From: JAIYDJ01 sp031400505
GTDB taxonomy: Bacteria; Pseudomonadota; Alphaproteobacteria; Rhodobacterales; Rhodobacteraceae
NCBI GenBank assembly: GCA_031400505.1
Contig: JANNPZ010000007.1
Coordinates: 1-64,000 of the forward strand
Length of the DNA: 64,000 bases
Direction: 5' to 3'
A program made the position numbers and the translations under genes. Below are positions 7,727-16,777 of the stretch, piece by piece. Every line of letters starts with the position of its first letter. Position 1 is the stretch's first letter. The notes under the pieces were generated by a model, which saw only the letters and a list, made by a program, of their open reading frames with translations, ran no database searches and was not told where the DNA came from.

Positions 7727-9076
7727 TTACCGGAACAATGACAACAGGTTTTGCGGTGCCTGGTTGGCGATCGACAAGGATTGCGTGGCAAGCTGCTGCT
7801 GCACCTGCAGGGCCTGCAATCTCGCCGAGGTTTCTTCCAGATCCGCGTCGACCAGTGACCCGATCCCCGAGGTCAGCGAATCCGACAGACCGCTGATGAA
7901 ATCCGCCTGAATTTCGATCCGGCTCTGGGTCGAACCGAAAGCGGAAGCTGCATCGATGCTGGTCTGGATCAAACCTTCGATCGCAGTCAGCGCCCCGGTC
8001 GCACCCGAGTCTGTCGTCACATCGATGTTGGACAAAGCGCCAAGGCCGCTTGCCGAAGCCGAGGCTCCTGGCGTGCCGCCCGCGGTAGCACGCAAGCCCA
8101 GCTGCATGGTCGTGTTTGTCGGAGCGCCCGAAGACCCGTTCGTAATCACGATCTCGTTCGGGTTTGTCGTGCCAACCGCCGCAGAATAGCCGGAGGCAGA
8201 ACCGGTCGCTGCCCCGAAGAATGCGCTGATCTGCGACGCAAGGTTCTTGGCCACTTCCGCAGTACCGTCGTCGGCGCTGGCAACATATTGGAAGGTGCGT
8301 GCACCCAAGGATGTACCGCCGCCCGCAACGTTTACCAAGACGTCGTTCAACTGGATTTCGTAGCTGACGCCGGCTGCGACCTGACCGATCGTGATCGTAT
8401 TTGAAGTGCCGTCGGCAATGGTTTCAAAGTCGCTGTCATCTGCGGCGTAGGCCGTGGTGGTGAACAGGGTCTGGGCAGTTGACGTGCTCGAATTGAGGTA
8501 GCCGTCCGCCGCCGCCTGGTCCGCCAGCGCCGTGGCACCAAAGGTCTGTGCCGACACGGGCGTGGTGACAGACAAGTTCTGCCGTTCAACCGTGATCTGG
8601 CCGGCGGTGACGTTTTGGGAAGAATCGCGGTCCAGCGACGACAGGATGTTTACCGCTTCGACGCTGTTGCCGTCGATAAGGTTCAAACCGTTGAACTGAG
8701 CTGCCCCGACCACCGACTTCACTTGGTTGGTCAACTGTTCGATGTCAGTCTGGATCTTGCTCGAATCGACGTTTTCCTCCTGGGCGGCGATGATCTTGCC
8801 CTTCACCTGCGTCAGCAGGTCCGTCACCGTTTCAGCAGCTTTGCGGGCTACGGCGATGGTGGAACCGCCCAGCGCGAGGCTGTCCGAAATACCCTTGAAC
8901 CCTTTAACATCAGATTCCATGACTTTGGAAATGGCCCAGATCGCAGAGTTGTCTTTTGCGTTTGCCACCGATTTGCCAGTCGAAATTTCCGACTGGGTCA
9001 TCGCGAGGTTCTTGTTGATCGACTTCATTGTCTGCAAGGCGACCATGGCAGAGTTGTTGGTCAGGATAGACGACAT
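7727..9076 (-). CDS. fliC: Flagellin
   Basis: This 449-residue filament protein has conserved flagellin ends around a variable, Ala/Thr/Ser/Gly-rich centre. The N-terminal part has NSAMVALQTMKSINKNL, ISTGKSV and SLALGGSTIAVARKAAETV; the C-terminal part has SGLSDSLTSGIGSLVDADLE and SIANQAPQNLLSLFR. The central 200 residues are the exposed domain. It has no tryptophan in the conserved ends and lacks a signal peptide because it leaves through the flagellar export channel. About 200 bases of non-coding sequence precede it, long enough for a separate promoter. Only one flagellin gene is present in the window. Confidence 0.96.
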   Translation of the reverse strand: MSSILTNNSAMVALQTMKSINKNLAMTQSEISTGKSVANAKDNSAIWAISKVMESDVKGFKGISDSLALGGSTIAVARKAAETVTDLLTQVKGKIIAAQEENVDSSKIQTDIEQLTNQVKSVVGAAQFNGLNLIDGNSVEAVNILSSLDRDSSQNVTAGQITVERQNLSVTTPVSAQTFGATALADQAAADGYLNSSTSTAQTLFTTTAYAADDSDFETIADGTSNTITIGQVAAGVSYEIQLNDVLVNVAGGGTSLGARTFQYVASADDGTAEVAKNLASQISAFFGAATGSASGYSAAVGTTNPNEIVITNGSSGAPTNTTMQLGLRATAGGTPGASASASGLGALSNIDVTTDSGATGALTAIEGLIQTSIDAASAFGSTQSRIEIQADFISGLSDSLTSGIGSLVDADLEETSARLQALQVQQQLATQSLSIANQAPQNLLSLFR

Positions 9077-9278
9077 AGTAATTCCTTTGCAAATGCCGGC
9101 GCTTTACGCCTGGCGCGATGAACCACCCTTGGGGCGGCGGAAAGCGGCCTTTTATCCGGTGCGTCAGGCCATCGCCATCAGCGCCACCCCGTCTTGGGAT
9201 GCACCGCCAGATAATCGCGGAAGCTCTAACAACCTGCTAATTGCGACAGAGCTGATGTGCCGCATTTGAATCAAGGGT

Positions 9279-9626
9279 TTAGAGTCTCTTCGCCAGTTCA
9301 CCGGGTGGATGCGGTTCTGCCCGGCGGCCCTTGACGTCGTAGGTGACCAAGCCGGATCGTGCTGCCTTGATCTCTTCCACGCGACGGCGGGCGGCACGAA
9401 ATCCGCGTTGCGCTGCCTGCAGGCATGCCTCGTTTCGCCGTGCAAGTGCCTGCACATGCAGCAGAGCCGCGTGATCGCTGCTTTGCTCCAGACGCGCCAG
9501 TTCTATTTCAATTGCCACCGAAAGCGGGCCGAGATCCACGTACTCCGCCTGGGTCAACGCGGCATGCACCCGGTCCAACAAAACCACCATCGCGCCGGGT
9601 GCGCCCTGCGCCGCAGCCGTAGACAT
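9279..9626 (-). CDS. Small helical protein in flagellar locus, possible export chaperone
   Basis: I do not recognise this 115-residue protein with certainty. It is predicted almost entirely helical and rich in Ala, Glu and Arg (for example ARLEQSSDHAALLHVQALARR), with no membrane segment or signal peptide. The size, helix content and position next to flgJ resemble flagellar export chaperones of the FlgN type, but I see no diagnostic motif. The ATG at 9626 shares two bases with the stop of the rod-binding gene (TGATG), so the two are co-translated; a GTG one codon upstream is also possible. Confidence 0.6.
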   Translation of the reverse strand: MSTAAAQGAPGAMVVLLDRVHAALTQAEYVDLGPLSVAIEIELARLEQSSDHAALLHVQALARRNEACLQAAQRGFRAARRRVEEIKAARSGLVTYDVKGRRAEPHPPGELAKRL

Positions 9627-9916
9627 CACGCCTTGTCCCGCGTCATCGCGTGAAACAGATGTTCGGCAAGGCCAATGCCACCTTGCCGGACCATTTGCGT
9701 CGCTTGTTCCTGACGCAGGAACGATGCGAACTGCTCTTCTCCGATGCCCCCGGAAAATGCGCCCTCAGGCGTCTGGCCCAACCCGGCATGCGCCAACATT
9801 TCAGACAAGAAAACAGCCTCCAGCGCGCCGGCCTTTTCCATCAACTCCGCACGGACATGATCCGGAGTGCGTGCGGCTTCAGAGAGCATTGAATTCGGTA
9901 TTTGGGAAATCTGCAT
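9626..9916 (-). CDS. flgJ: Rod-binding protein, FlgJ N-terminal domain only
   Basis: This 96-residue protein matches the rod-binding domain of FlgJ: a helix with EKAGALEAVFLSEMLAHAG, then FSGGIGEEQFASFLRQE and GIGLAEHLFHAM. In gammaproteobacteria FlgJ has a second, muramidase domain that opens the wall for the rod; this one stops after the rod-cap domain, as is common in alphaproteobacteria, so a separate hydrolase must do that work. It is divergent from fliK across a 104-base gap. Confidence 0.85.
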   Translation of the reverse strand: MQISQIPNSMLSEAARTPDHVRAELMEKAGALEAVFLSEMLAHAGLGQTPEGAFSGGIGEEQFASFLRQEQATQMVRQGGIGLAEHLFHAMTRDKA

Positions 9917-10020
9917 CGGGGCCTCGGGGTCAGGGATGTCGGTTCAGTATCTGCCCCGGCGGTAAACAGGTGGTAACCAATTGAAGGAATGATCCACCCA
10001 GCAACGGCAGAAGTCGAACG

Positions 10021-11634
10021 ATGATGATTCCCCAGATCCCCCACCTCGCCCCGACACGGGCATTTCCCCTCGACACCCCGGGCACTGGCGCGCGAACCGG
10101 CACTGCGTCGACGGCTTTTGGCGACATCGTGGAATTCGATCGCGAACATCATCCGCAAAAGGCGCCACGTGATGAAGAGATCACGCCAACCGATCCGGAC
10201 GCCGGTTTGCGCCCCCAGCCCGGTCCAACGCCAAGCACCGCCGTCGGGGATGCGCCCCCCGTCACGGATGCTGCAGATCACGCACAGATGTCATCAACAC
10301 AGGATGATGCCTGGCTATCATCCGTCCCACTGCCAGACGACGTTCTGACGGATCCATCGGGCATCGTGGTTCCGGCGGCGACCGTTGTTCCTGATGCCGC
10401 ATCAGACGCCATTGAAACAGCCGCAGAAACGCCGCCGCCATCACGGCCTTCATCCTCTTCGCAGGTCGCGGGCCCGGAAATTGCCAGCCTGCCGATGCAG
10501 CTTGTCCGGTCTTCCGAGGCTGCGGTGCAAATGCGGGCGGCCGATCTGGCGTTACCCTTGGCACCTGACGTCGCAAAGACGAGTTCGGCTGCGCAAATCC
10601 TGATCCCGCCGGATCAGAGTCCAGGGGCACCCGCCTCGGCCGGCACTCAACCAGCAAATGACGTGGCAAATGCCCCGACTTCAAGGACCGCAACACTTGC
10701 AGAGTTTGCGGGGTTGACCGCACAACCTGTAGACGACGGCATTTTGCCCGCCTTGCCGGTACCCATCTCGCCGCTTGCGTCCGCCACCACGCTTGCTGCC
10801 GCCCCGCAGGCATCTGAACTTTCCACCCAGAGTTTGCTGGTTTCGCGAACAGAAGCACCGCCAGACACCGCGACCTCGCCGACGCCCGACCCGACTACAA
10901 CGCCCTCAGTTTCCGACGCCAAAGCACCGATCGACGCAGGCCGGAAACTGAGCGTGGAGGCAACAAAAACGGCCACACCGCCTTCCAAGTCGGCCGAGGC
11001 TGCTGTGCTGCTGCGCGCGGCAGATCATGCCGCTGCAACGGTTGGCCCGGCAGCCCAGCCTATTCCTGACGGGCCAGAAAGCAGACCATTGCCGACCGCC
11101 GAACCTGCCCCACTCTTGCTTGCCGCAGGCCTGCAGACACGACTGCCAGATGGAATGGCGGAACCGCAAGTGCTCCTCGTCGCCCACGGCGGAACAGGGC
11201 TGCATTCGCCTGCGCACCAAGTCGCGGTGACCCATGCGTTGCCGTCTGCGCCACTCCCCGCAGCCACGGTGCCGGCACTTGTTCAGGCAGTCAGCCAGAA
11301 CGGCGGCGAAACGGTCGAATTGGTGCTGTCGCCGCAGGATCTGGGTAAGCTGCGGTTCGAGATGACACAATCCGGGGACCGGATGCGCATTCATCTGGTT
11401 GTTGAACGGCCCGAAACGCTGGACTTGCTGCGCCGCCATGCGGACCAACTGCTGTCTGAATTCCGGCAGGCCGGGTTTTCGGGTGCCACGCTCAGCTTTG
11501 GCCAAGGCGGTCAGGGGGGCCAACAGGCCCAGTCAAATCCCGCGCACCACCCGTTTCCCGCTACCCTAGCCGATCAACATGTCCCCGCCCCAAGACCCCA
11601 ACCGCCGGGCGGCGGACTCGACTTGCGCCTTTGA
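10021..11634 (+). CDS. fliK: Flagellar hook-length control protein FliK
   Basis: This 537-residue protein has a long low-complexity N-terminal region rich in Pro, Ala, Thr and Asp (about residues 1-410). A compact C-terminal domain follows with VELVLSPQDLGKLRFEM and the PETLDLLRRHADQLL helix, the type III substrate-switch domain of FliK. The N-terminal part acts as the molecular ruler and is secreted; the C-terminal part tells FlhB to switch to filament substrates. The end is Pro/Gln/Gly-rich. It sits upstream of flgD, the hook cap, as in many flagellar loci. The start could be either of two adjacent ATGs. Confidence 0.9.
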   Translation: MMIPQIPHLAPTRAFPLDTPGTGARTGTASTAFGDIVEFDREHHPQKAPRDEEITPTDPDAGLRPQPGPTPSTAVGDAPPVTDAADHAQMSSTQDDAWLSSVPLPDDVLTDPSGIVVPAATVVPDAASDAIETAAETPPPSRPSSSSQVAGPEIASLPMQLVRSSEAAVQMRAADLALPLAPDVAKTSSAAQILIPPDQSPGAPASAGTQPANDVANAPTSRTATLAEFAGLTAQPVDDGILPALPVPISPLASATTLAAAPQASELSTQSLLVSRTEAPPDTATSPTPDPTTTPSVSDAKAPIDAGRKLSVEATKTATPPSKSAEAAVLLRAADHAAATVGPAAQPIPDGPESRPLPTAEPAPLLLAAGLQTRLPDGMAEPQVLLVAHGGTGLHSPAHQVAVTHALPSAPLPAATVPALVQAVSQNGGETVELVLSPQDLGKLRFEMTQSGDRMRIHLVVERPETLDLLRRHADQLLSEFRQAGFSGATLSFGQGGQGGQQAQSNPAHHPFPATLADQHVPAPRPQPPGGGLDLRL

Positions 11635-11645
11635 AAGGACCGAAG

Positions 11646-12302
11646 ATGGATATCGCCCCGACCACCACCAATACGACGACGACAACCGCGCCAAATGTCG
11701 CTGCCGAAACAGGGATCGCCTCGGATTACGAGACTTTCTTGCTGATGCTGACCACCCAGATGCAGAATCAAGACCCCCTCGACCCTGTTGATTCGTCAGA
11801 TTTTGCTGTCCAGCTCGCCACCTTTGCCGGCGTTGAACAACAGACGCGAACCAACGATCTGCTGGCAACTCTCAACACCCAGTTCGGCATGATGAGCCTG
11901 GCACAGCTGGCAGGCTGGGTCGGGCAAGAGGCGCGGGCGGCCGTCCCGGTCTATTATGCCGGCACACCCGTGACGCTGTCGCCCAATCCGGCGGCGATTG
12001 CCGACCGCGCAGTTCTGGTGGTCAAGGATCAAAGCGGTCAAGTCGTTAGTCGCGAGGATTTGCCGCTGTCCGCCGAACCTTACAAATGGCTTGGCGCCGA
12101 CATTGCGGGCGATCCCCTGCCATCCGGGATCTATACGCTGTCGCTCGAAAGCTACGCCGATGAAACGCTGTTGGCGACCACGTCTGTCGAATCATATGCC
12201 GCGATTCTGGAAGCGCAAGGCGGACCAGGGGGCACCACCCTGTTGCTGGCGGGCGGCATCAAGGTGGCTGCCGAAAACGTGACAGCGCTGCGGGTGCCGT
12301 AA
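11646..12302 (+). CDS. flgD: Flagellar hook capping protein FlgD
   Basis: This 218-residue scaffold protein caps the growing hook. After a Thr/Asn-rich leader it has the FlgD signature FLLMLTTQMQNQDPLDPVDS and EQQTRTNDLL, then the tudor-like/Fn3-like C-terminal half. The start at the ATG at 11646 is preferred over an upstream TTG that overlaps the fliK stop, because GAAAGGA lies 7 bases before it. The hook gene flgE is not in the window. Its TAA abuts the ubiB stop on the other strand. Confidence 0.94.
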   Translation: MDIAPTTTNTTTTTAPNVAAETGIASDYETFLLMLTTQMQNQDPLDPVDSSDFAVQLATFAGVEQQTRTNDLLATLNTQFGMMSLAQLAGWVGQEARAAVPVYYAGTPVTLSPNPAAIADRAVLVVKDQSGQVVSREDLPLSAEPYKWLGADIAGDPLPSGIYTLSLESYADETLLATTSVESYAAILEAQGGPGGTTLLLAGGIKVAAENVTALRVP

Positions 12303-13832
12303 CTACAAAAACTCGGCCAGCAGCAGCCCGATCAAGAACCCAACCGCCCCGACACCGGCCACGGCCCCGATCAGCACGTATCGCGTGGGCTTGGCCGCAT
12401 CCGGCTGCACCGCCTGCCGGATCAGCGCCTGTTCGACAAGCCCCGGCAACCGGGGCCCGAACCGTGTCAGAACCCGGATCGTCTGCCCCAGATCACGCAG
12501 CAACGCGAGAGGCCCCACGTTCTTGGTCACATATGAGGTCACCAAGGGCGAGGCGACCTGCCAGATGTTGATATGCGGGTCCAACCCCCGCGCGACCCCT
12601 TCAACAACAACCATCGTGCGCTGCAACAGGATCAACTCGGTCCGCGTTTCCATCCCGAACCGTTCGGTCACCTCGAAAAGATAAGACAGCAGCCGCGCCA
12701 TTGAAATGCGCGTGGCGTCCATCCCGAAAATCGGCTCGCCCACTGCCCGCAGCGCCCGGGCAAATTCATCGATGTCACGGTCAGGCGGCACATAGCCCGC
12801 CTCGAAATGCACCTCGGCCACCCGGCGATAGTCCTTGCCGATGAAGCCCATCAGGATCTCGGCATAGACCCTACGCGTGTATTCATCGATCCGCCCCATG
12901 ATCCCGAAATCAAACGCGATAATGTCGCCGTTCGCGGCCACCTTCAGGTTGCCCTGATGCATGTCGCCGTGAAACAACCCGTCGCGCAGCGCATGCGACA
13001 AAAACAACGACAACACGCGTGCGGCCAGCACTTTGCGGTCATGCCCCGCCGCATCGATCGCGGCATTGTCGGCCATGTTGGCGCCTTCGGCCCAGGCGAG
13101 TGTCATCACTTGGCGGCCAGACAGATCCCAAAGCGGCTTTGGCACCTGAAAGCCTGCGTCATTCTTGGTGTTGTCGGCAAACTCCGACGCCGCAGAGCAT
13201 TCCAGCCGCAAATCCAGCTCGCCCTTCACCACACCTTCGAAATGGGTGATCACATCCATCGGGCGCAGACGGCGCGCAAAGGGTGCCACGATCTCGATCG
13301 TCCGCGCCATCAGATAGAACGCGTCGATGTCGCGTTGAAACGCCCGCCCGATACCGGGGCGCAGCACCTTGACGGCCACATCCTGCCCCGTCGCGCGCAG
13401 TGTTGCCCGATGCACCTGCGCGATGGACGCCGCCGCGACAGGTTCGGAAAACGCCGAGAAAATCTCGTCCACCGGCTGCATCAACTCGTCGGCGAGCATC
13501 TGCTTGGCGATAGCCGTCGGAAATGGCGGCAGCTTGTCTTGCAGGTATTGCAACTGCAACGCCAACGCATCGCCCACGATATCCGGCCTTGTCGACAAGA
13601 TCTGACCGAACTTGATGTAGGCCGGACCAAGCGCGGTCAGCGCCCGGGTTGCCGGCGGCAAAGAGGGATCACCCCGCAGCCCCAGCCATTTGAACGGCCA
13701 ACCCATGACCTTGGCTGCGATTCGTGCCCGTTTTGGGGCCTGAAACGCCGCCAGCACCACATCCAGCGCGCCGGTTCGTTCAAACGTCGCCAACGTCCGG
13801 ATCAGCCGCAGGATGTTGTGCGGTCCCCTCAC
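12303..13832 (-). CDS. ubiB: UbiB protein kinase-like factor for ubiquinone synthesis
   Basis: This 509-residue member of the ADCK/UbiB atypical kinase family has YIKFGQILSTRPD (the KxGQ motif), the AAASIAQVHRATLRATGQ loop, the catalytic segment GLFHGDMHQGNL and FDFGIMG, and a hydrophobic C-terminus (last 25 residues) that anchors it to the membrane. It supports ubiquinone synthesis, probably by extracting lipid intermediates with ATPase activity. The GTG at 13832 overlaps the ubiE stop (GTGA), so ubiE-ubiB are co-translated. Confidence 0.95.
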   Translation of the reverse strand: MRGPHNILRLIRTLATFERTGALDVVLAAFQAPKRARIAAKVMGWPFKWLGLRGDPSLPPATRALTALGPAYIKFGQILSTRPDIVGDALALQLQYLQDKLPPFPTAIAKQMLADELMQPVDEIFSAFSEPVAAASIAQVHRATLRATGQDVAVKVLRPGIGRAFQRDIDAFYLMARTIEIVAPFARRLRPMDVITHFEGVVKGELDLRLECSAASEFADNTKNDAGFQVPKPLWDLSGRQVMTLAWAEGANMADNAAIDAAGHDRKVLAARVLSLFLSHALRDGLFHGDMHQGNLKVAANGDIIAFDFGIMGRIDEYTRRVYAEILMGFIGKDYRRVAEVHFEAGYVPPDRDIDEFARALRAVGEPIFGMDATRISMARLLSYLFEVTERFGMETRTELILLQRTMVVVEGVARGLDPHINIWQVASPLVTSYVTKNVGPLALLRDLGQTIRVLTRFGPRLPGLVEQALIRQAVQPDAAKPTRYVLIGAVAGVGAVGFLIGLLLAEFL

Positions 13833-14569
13833 AGTTTCCAGCCCGAGTGCAGGGCCGCGACCCCCATCGTCAGATTGCGGTACTTTACCTGATCAAAGCC
13901 CGCCGCTCGTGTTATGGCGGCGAAGGCTTCTTGATCGGGGAACTGCCGGATCGATTCAACCAGATACTGATAGCTGTCGCGGTCCCCGGTCACGACCTTG
14001 CCCATCGCAGGGATCACATTGAACGAATAGCGGTCATAGGCCCATTGCATCGCCTCGTTGGGAATGCGGGAGAACTCCAGCACCATCAGCCGCCCGCCCG
14101 GTCGCAACACCCGGTAGGCTTCGCGCAGCGCGTCTGCAATGCGCGTCACATTGCGAATGCCGAAGGAAATCGTGTAAACATCGAATGACGCATCGGAAAA
14201 CGGCAACGCCATCGCATCGCCTTCAACCCACTCGACCTGGCCCGCCTCGGGGTCTTTGCGCAATCGACCCGCCTCCAGCATCGCCGCTGTCATGTCGCAG
14301 ACCACTGCCGTCGCCGATGGAGCACGTTTCAGAAACCGAAACGCCACATCCCCCGTGCCGCCCGCAACATCCAAGAGCCGCTGACCGGGCCGGGGTGCCA
14401 GCCAATCCATCATCGCATCTTTCCAAAGCCGGTGCACACCGCCCGACATCAGATCGTTCATGATGTCGTATTTGCTCGCGACGCTGGAAAACACGCCATG
14501 CACGCGCCCGGCTTTTTCAGCTTCGGGCACAGTCTGGAAACCGAAATGCGTCGTTGGATCTTCGCTCAT
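13829..14569 (-). CDS. ubiE: Demethylmenaquinone/2-octaprenyl-6-methoxy-benzoquinol methyltransferase UbiE
   Basis: This 246-residue SAM-dependent C-methyltransferase has VFSSVASKYDIMNDLMSGG near the N-terminus, the SAM motif LLDVAGGTGDVAF, and the later FGIRNVTRIADALREAYRVL and GGRLMVLEFS motifs of UbiE/COQ5. It methylates the quinol ring in ubiquinone synthesis. I choose the ATG at 14569; an upstream ATG at 14599 would add ten unconserved residues. It is divergent from mutM and forms an operon with ubiB. Confidence 0.96.
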   Translation of the reverse strand: MSEDPTTHFGFQTVPEAEKAGRVHGVFSSVASKYDIMNDLMSGGVHRLWKDAMMDWLAPRPGQRLLDVAGGTGDVAFRFLKRAPSATAVVCDMTAAMLEAGRLRKDPEAGQVEWVEGDAMALPFSDASFDVYTISFGIRNVTRIADALREAYRVLRPGGRLMVLEFSRIPNEAMQWAYDRYSFNVIPAMGKVVTGDRDSYQYLVESIRQFPDQEAFAAITRAAGFDQVKYRNLTMGVAALHSGWKL

Positions 14570-14653
14570 GGGGGCTTGCCGTCCTTGCTGATGATGCACT
14601 TATAGGCGGACCACGCGCCGCTGCAATGCGCCAACCTGTCCCGAAAGACGACG

Positions 14654-15523
14654 ATGCCCGAGCTGCCAGAGGTTGAAACCGTCCGCCGCGGCCTTGTACC
14701 GGTGATGGAAGGTCAGCAGATTGCGGCAGCACAGGTCAACCGCCCCGACTTGCGTTGGCCTTTGCCGACGCGGATGGCCGAAAGGCTGACCGGGGCCGTG
14801 GTAACAGGTCTGCGGCGGCGGTCGAAGTATATACTTGCCGACCTTGACACCGCAGAGACGCTGCTGATCCATCTTGGAATGTCCGGCCGCATCCTGATCT
14901 CGGGCCAAGTCGCGGGAGTGTTTCATCACGATCATCCGGCACCTCAAAAACACGACCATGTCGTGTTCGACATGATCGGTGGCAACCGCATAACCTTTAA
15001 CGACGCCCGCAGATTTGGTGCCATGGACCTGATCGCCACCACGTCTGTAGACCAACACCCGATGCTAGCCAGGCTTGGACCTGAGCCCTTGGGCAACGCC
15101 TTTGACGAGACTTATCTTGCCCACCGGCTGAAAGGCCGGATGACCCCGATCAAATCCGCCCTTCTGGACCAGACGATCGTTGCGGGGCTTGGCAACATCT
15201 ATGTCTGCGAAACCCTGTACCGTGCCCGGATTTCGCCGTTGCGCCTTTCGGCGTCGCTAACGGCACAAGACACCGCAGCGCTTGTGCCGATCATTCGCGA
15301 TGTGCTGGCAGAGGCGATCTGCGCCGGGGGCTCTTCCCTGCGCGATTTTCGCCAGACCGATGGGGAACTTGGGTATTTCCAGCACCATTTCGCGGTTTAC
15401 GACAAAGAGGGTGAACGGTGCCCAACACAGGCCTGCGCTGGCACGATCACCCGGACGGTCCAATCTGGCCGGTCGTCCTTTCATTGTCCTGTCTGCCAGC
15501 CCCTGTTTCCAACATCGCCTTGA
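14654..15523 (+). CDS. mutM: Formamidopyrimidine-DNA glycosylase (Fpg/MutM)
   Basis: This 289-residue DNA glycosylase/AP lyase removes 8-oxoguanine and ring-opened purines. It starts MPELPEVETVRRGL, so the catalytic Pro2 and Glu3 are in place. Other conserved parts are HLGMSGR and DQTIVAGLGNIYVCE. The C-terminal zinc finger has its first cysteine pair spaced C-x4-C instead of C-x2-C, followed by x16 and the usual C-x2-C; I recall this spacing in other alphaproteobacterial Fpg. It is transcribed toward the enoyl-CoA hydratase gene, 52 bases downstream. Confidence 0.96.
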   Translation: MPELPEVETVRRGLVPVMEGQQIAAAQVNRPDLRWPLPTRMAERLTGAVVTGLRRRSKYILADLDTAETLLIHLGMSGRILISGQVAGVFHHDHPAPQKHDHVVFDMIGGNRITFNDARRFGAMDLIATTSVDQHPMLARLGPEPLGNAFDETYLAHRLKGRMTPIKSALLDQTIVAGLGNIYVCETLYRARISPLRLSASLTAQDTAALVPIIRDVLAEAICAGGSSLRDFRQTDGELGYFQHHFAVYDKEGERCPTQACAGTITRTVQSGRSSFHCPVCQPLFPTSP

Positions 15524-15575
15524 TTGCGCCGGCGTTGCTGCTAACAGTCCTGACAGCCATTACCAGGAGCCACCC

Positions 15576-16352
15576 ATGGCCTATGAAACGTTGATCGTCG
15601 AGATAGAGGACTATGTTGCCCTCATCCGACTGAACCGACCTGACGCGCTGAATGCGCTGAACATCAAATTGATGCAGGAACTGGCTGTCGCCCTTGTCGC
15701 TGCAGATAAGAACCCCGCCGTGCGCTGTATTATTCTGACTGGGTCGGAAAAGGCCTTTGCTGCCGGGGCCGATGTCAAGGAAATGGCAACCAGGACTTTC
15801 GACGAAGTCTTCAGCAATGACCTTTTCGGACCCGAGACCGAAGCCGTAAACCGCATCCGCAAACCAATCATCGCGGCGGTTTCGGGCTATTGCCTTGGCG
15901 GGGGCTGCGAACTGGCCATGATGTGCGATTTCATCCTTGCGGCTGACACTGCCAAGTTCGGGCAGCCTGAAATCAACCTCGGCATCTGTGCGGGCATGGG
16001 TGGCACGCAGCGCCTGACCCGCGCCGTCGGAAAATCCAAGGCGATGGACATGAACCTCACAGGGCGTTTCATGGATGCCGTCGAGGCCGAACGCTGCGGC
16101 CTTGTCTCTCGGATCGTCCCTGCGAAATCGCTGATGGAAGAAGCCATGAAGGCGGCGCACAAGATCGCTGAGAAATCGCAGCTATCGGTTCTGGCGATCA
16201 AGGAGTCCGTCAACCGCGCGCAAGAATCATCGCTGCGCGAAGGCCTGCTGTTCGAACGACGGATGTTCCACGCATTGTTTGCGACAGAAGATCAGACCGA
16301 AGGCATGGCGGCATTCCTTGAAAAACGCACCGCCCAGTTCCGCGACAAGTGA
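15576..16352 (+). CDS. Enoyl-CoA hydratase
   Basis: This 258-residue crotonase-family protein hydrates trans-2-enoyl-CoA in fatty-acid or amino-acid oxidation. It has LIRLNRPDALNALN at the N-terminus, the oxyanion-hole segment EKAFAAGADVKEMA, and GYCLGGGCELAMMCD and FGQPEINLGICAGMGGTQ carrying the two catalytic glutamates. The ATG at 15576 follows CCAGGAG. The placement between mutM and rpsT recurs in Rhodobacteraceae, so the neighbours are not metabolic partners. Substrate chain length cannot be read from the sequence. Confidence 0.93.
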   Translation: MAYETLIVEIEDYVALIRLNRPDALNALNIKLMQELAVALVAADKNPAVRCIILTGSEKAFAAGADVKEMATRTFDEVFSNDLFGPETEAVNRIRKPIIAAVSGYCLGGGCELAMMCDFILAADTAKFGQPEINLGICAGMGGTQRLTRAVGKSKAMDMNLTGRFMDAVEAERCGLVSRIVPAKSLMEEAMKAAHKIAEKSQLSVLAIKESVNRAQESSLREGLLFERRMFHALFATEDQTEGMAAFLEKRTAQFRDK

Positions 16353-16444
16353 CACCTTGGTAACAACGCGGTTGACATGACCACAGGCAGCGCCTAATGA
16401 CGCGGCTTCAGAATTCGCTCTTAGAACACCGGAACCCGACACCT

Positions 16445-16723
16445 ATGGCAAATACCGCCCAATCCAAAAAGCGCGCGCGTCAGTCCGAGACGCGCTATGC
16501 AGTCAACAAGGCGCGCCGGTCGCGCATCCGCACCTTCCTGCGCAAAGTTGAAGAGGCACTGACCTCTGGCGATCATACGGTCGCTGCCGCTGCATTGAAG
16601 ACGGTTCAGCCCGAGTTGATGCGCGGCGTTTCCAAAGGCGTGCTGCACAAGAACACCGTTGCGCGCAAGATGTCGCGCCTGTCAAGCCGGGTCAAATCCA
16701 TGGTCGCTATCGCGAGCACATAG
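16445..16723 (+). CDS. rpsT: 30S ribosomal protein S20
   Basis: This 92-residue basic protein has the S20 pattern: MANTAQSKKRARQSE, RSRIRTFLRKVEEAL and the C-terminal GVLHKNTVARKMSRLSSRVK. S20 binds 16S rRNA early in 30S assembly. The ATG at 16445 is the standard start (MANT/MANS). It is followed at 16750 by a strong terminator and lies 499 bases upstream of dnaA, a neighbourhood typical of many alphaproteobacteria. Confidence 0.97.
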   Translation: MANTAQSKKRARQSETRYAVNKARRSRIRTFLRKVEEALTSGDHTVAAAALKTVQPELMRGVSKGVLHKNTVARKMSRLSSRVKSMVAIAST

Positions 16724-16749
16724 GGCGATTTGACTTAATCGAGCATTGG

Positions 16750-16777
16750 ACGCACCTTGAAAAGGGTGCGTTTTTTT
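16750..16777 (+). terminator. Rho-independent terminator after rpsT
   Basis: The arms ACGCACCTT and AGGGTGCGT form nine pairs (one G-T) around a GAAA tetraloop and run straight into seven T. It ends the rpsT transcript and insulates dnaA. It is the cleanest intrinsic terminator in the window. Confidence 0.92.

Noticed and set aside
9077..9278. Sigma-28 or sigma-54 promoter for fliC
   Set aside because: A promoter is expected here, but I could not match a GG-N10-GC or TAAA-N15-GCCGATAA pattern with confidence.
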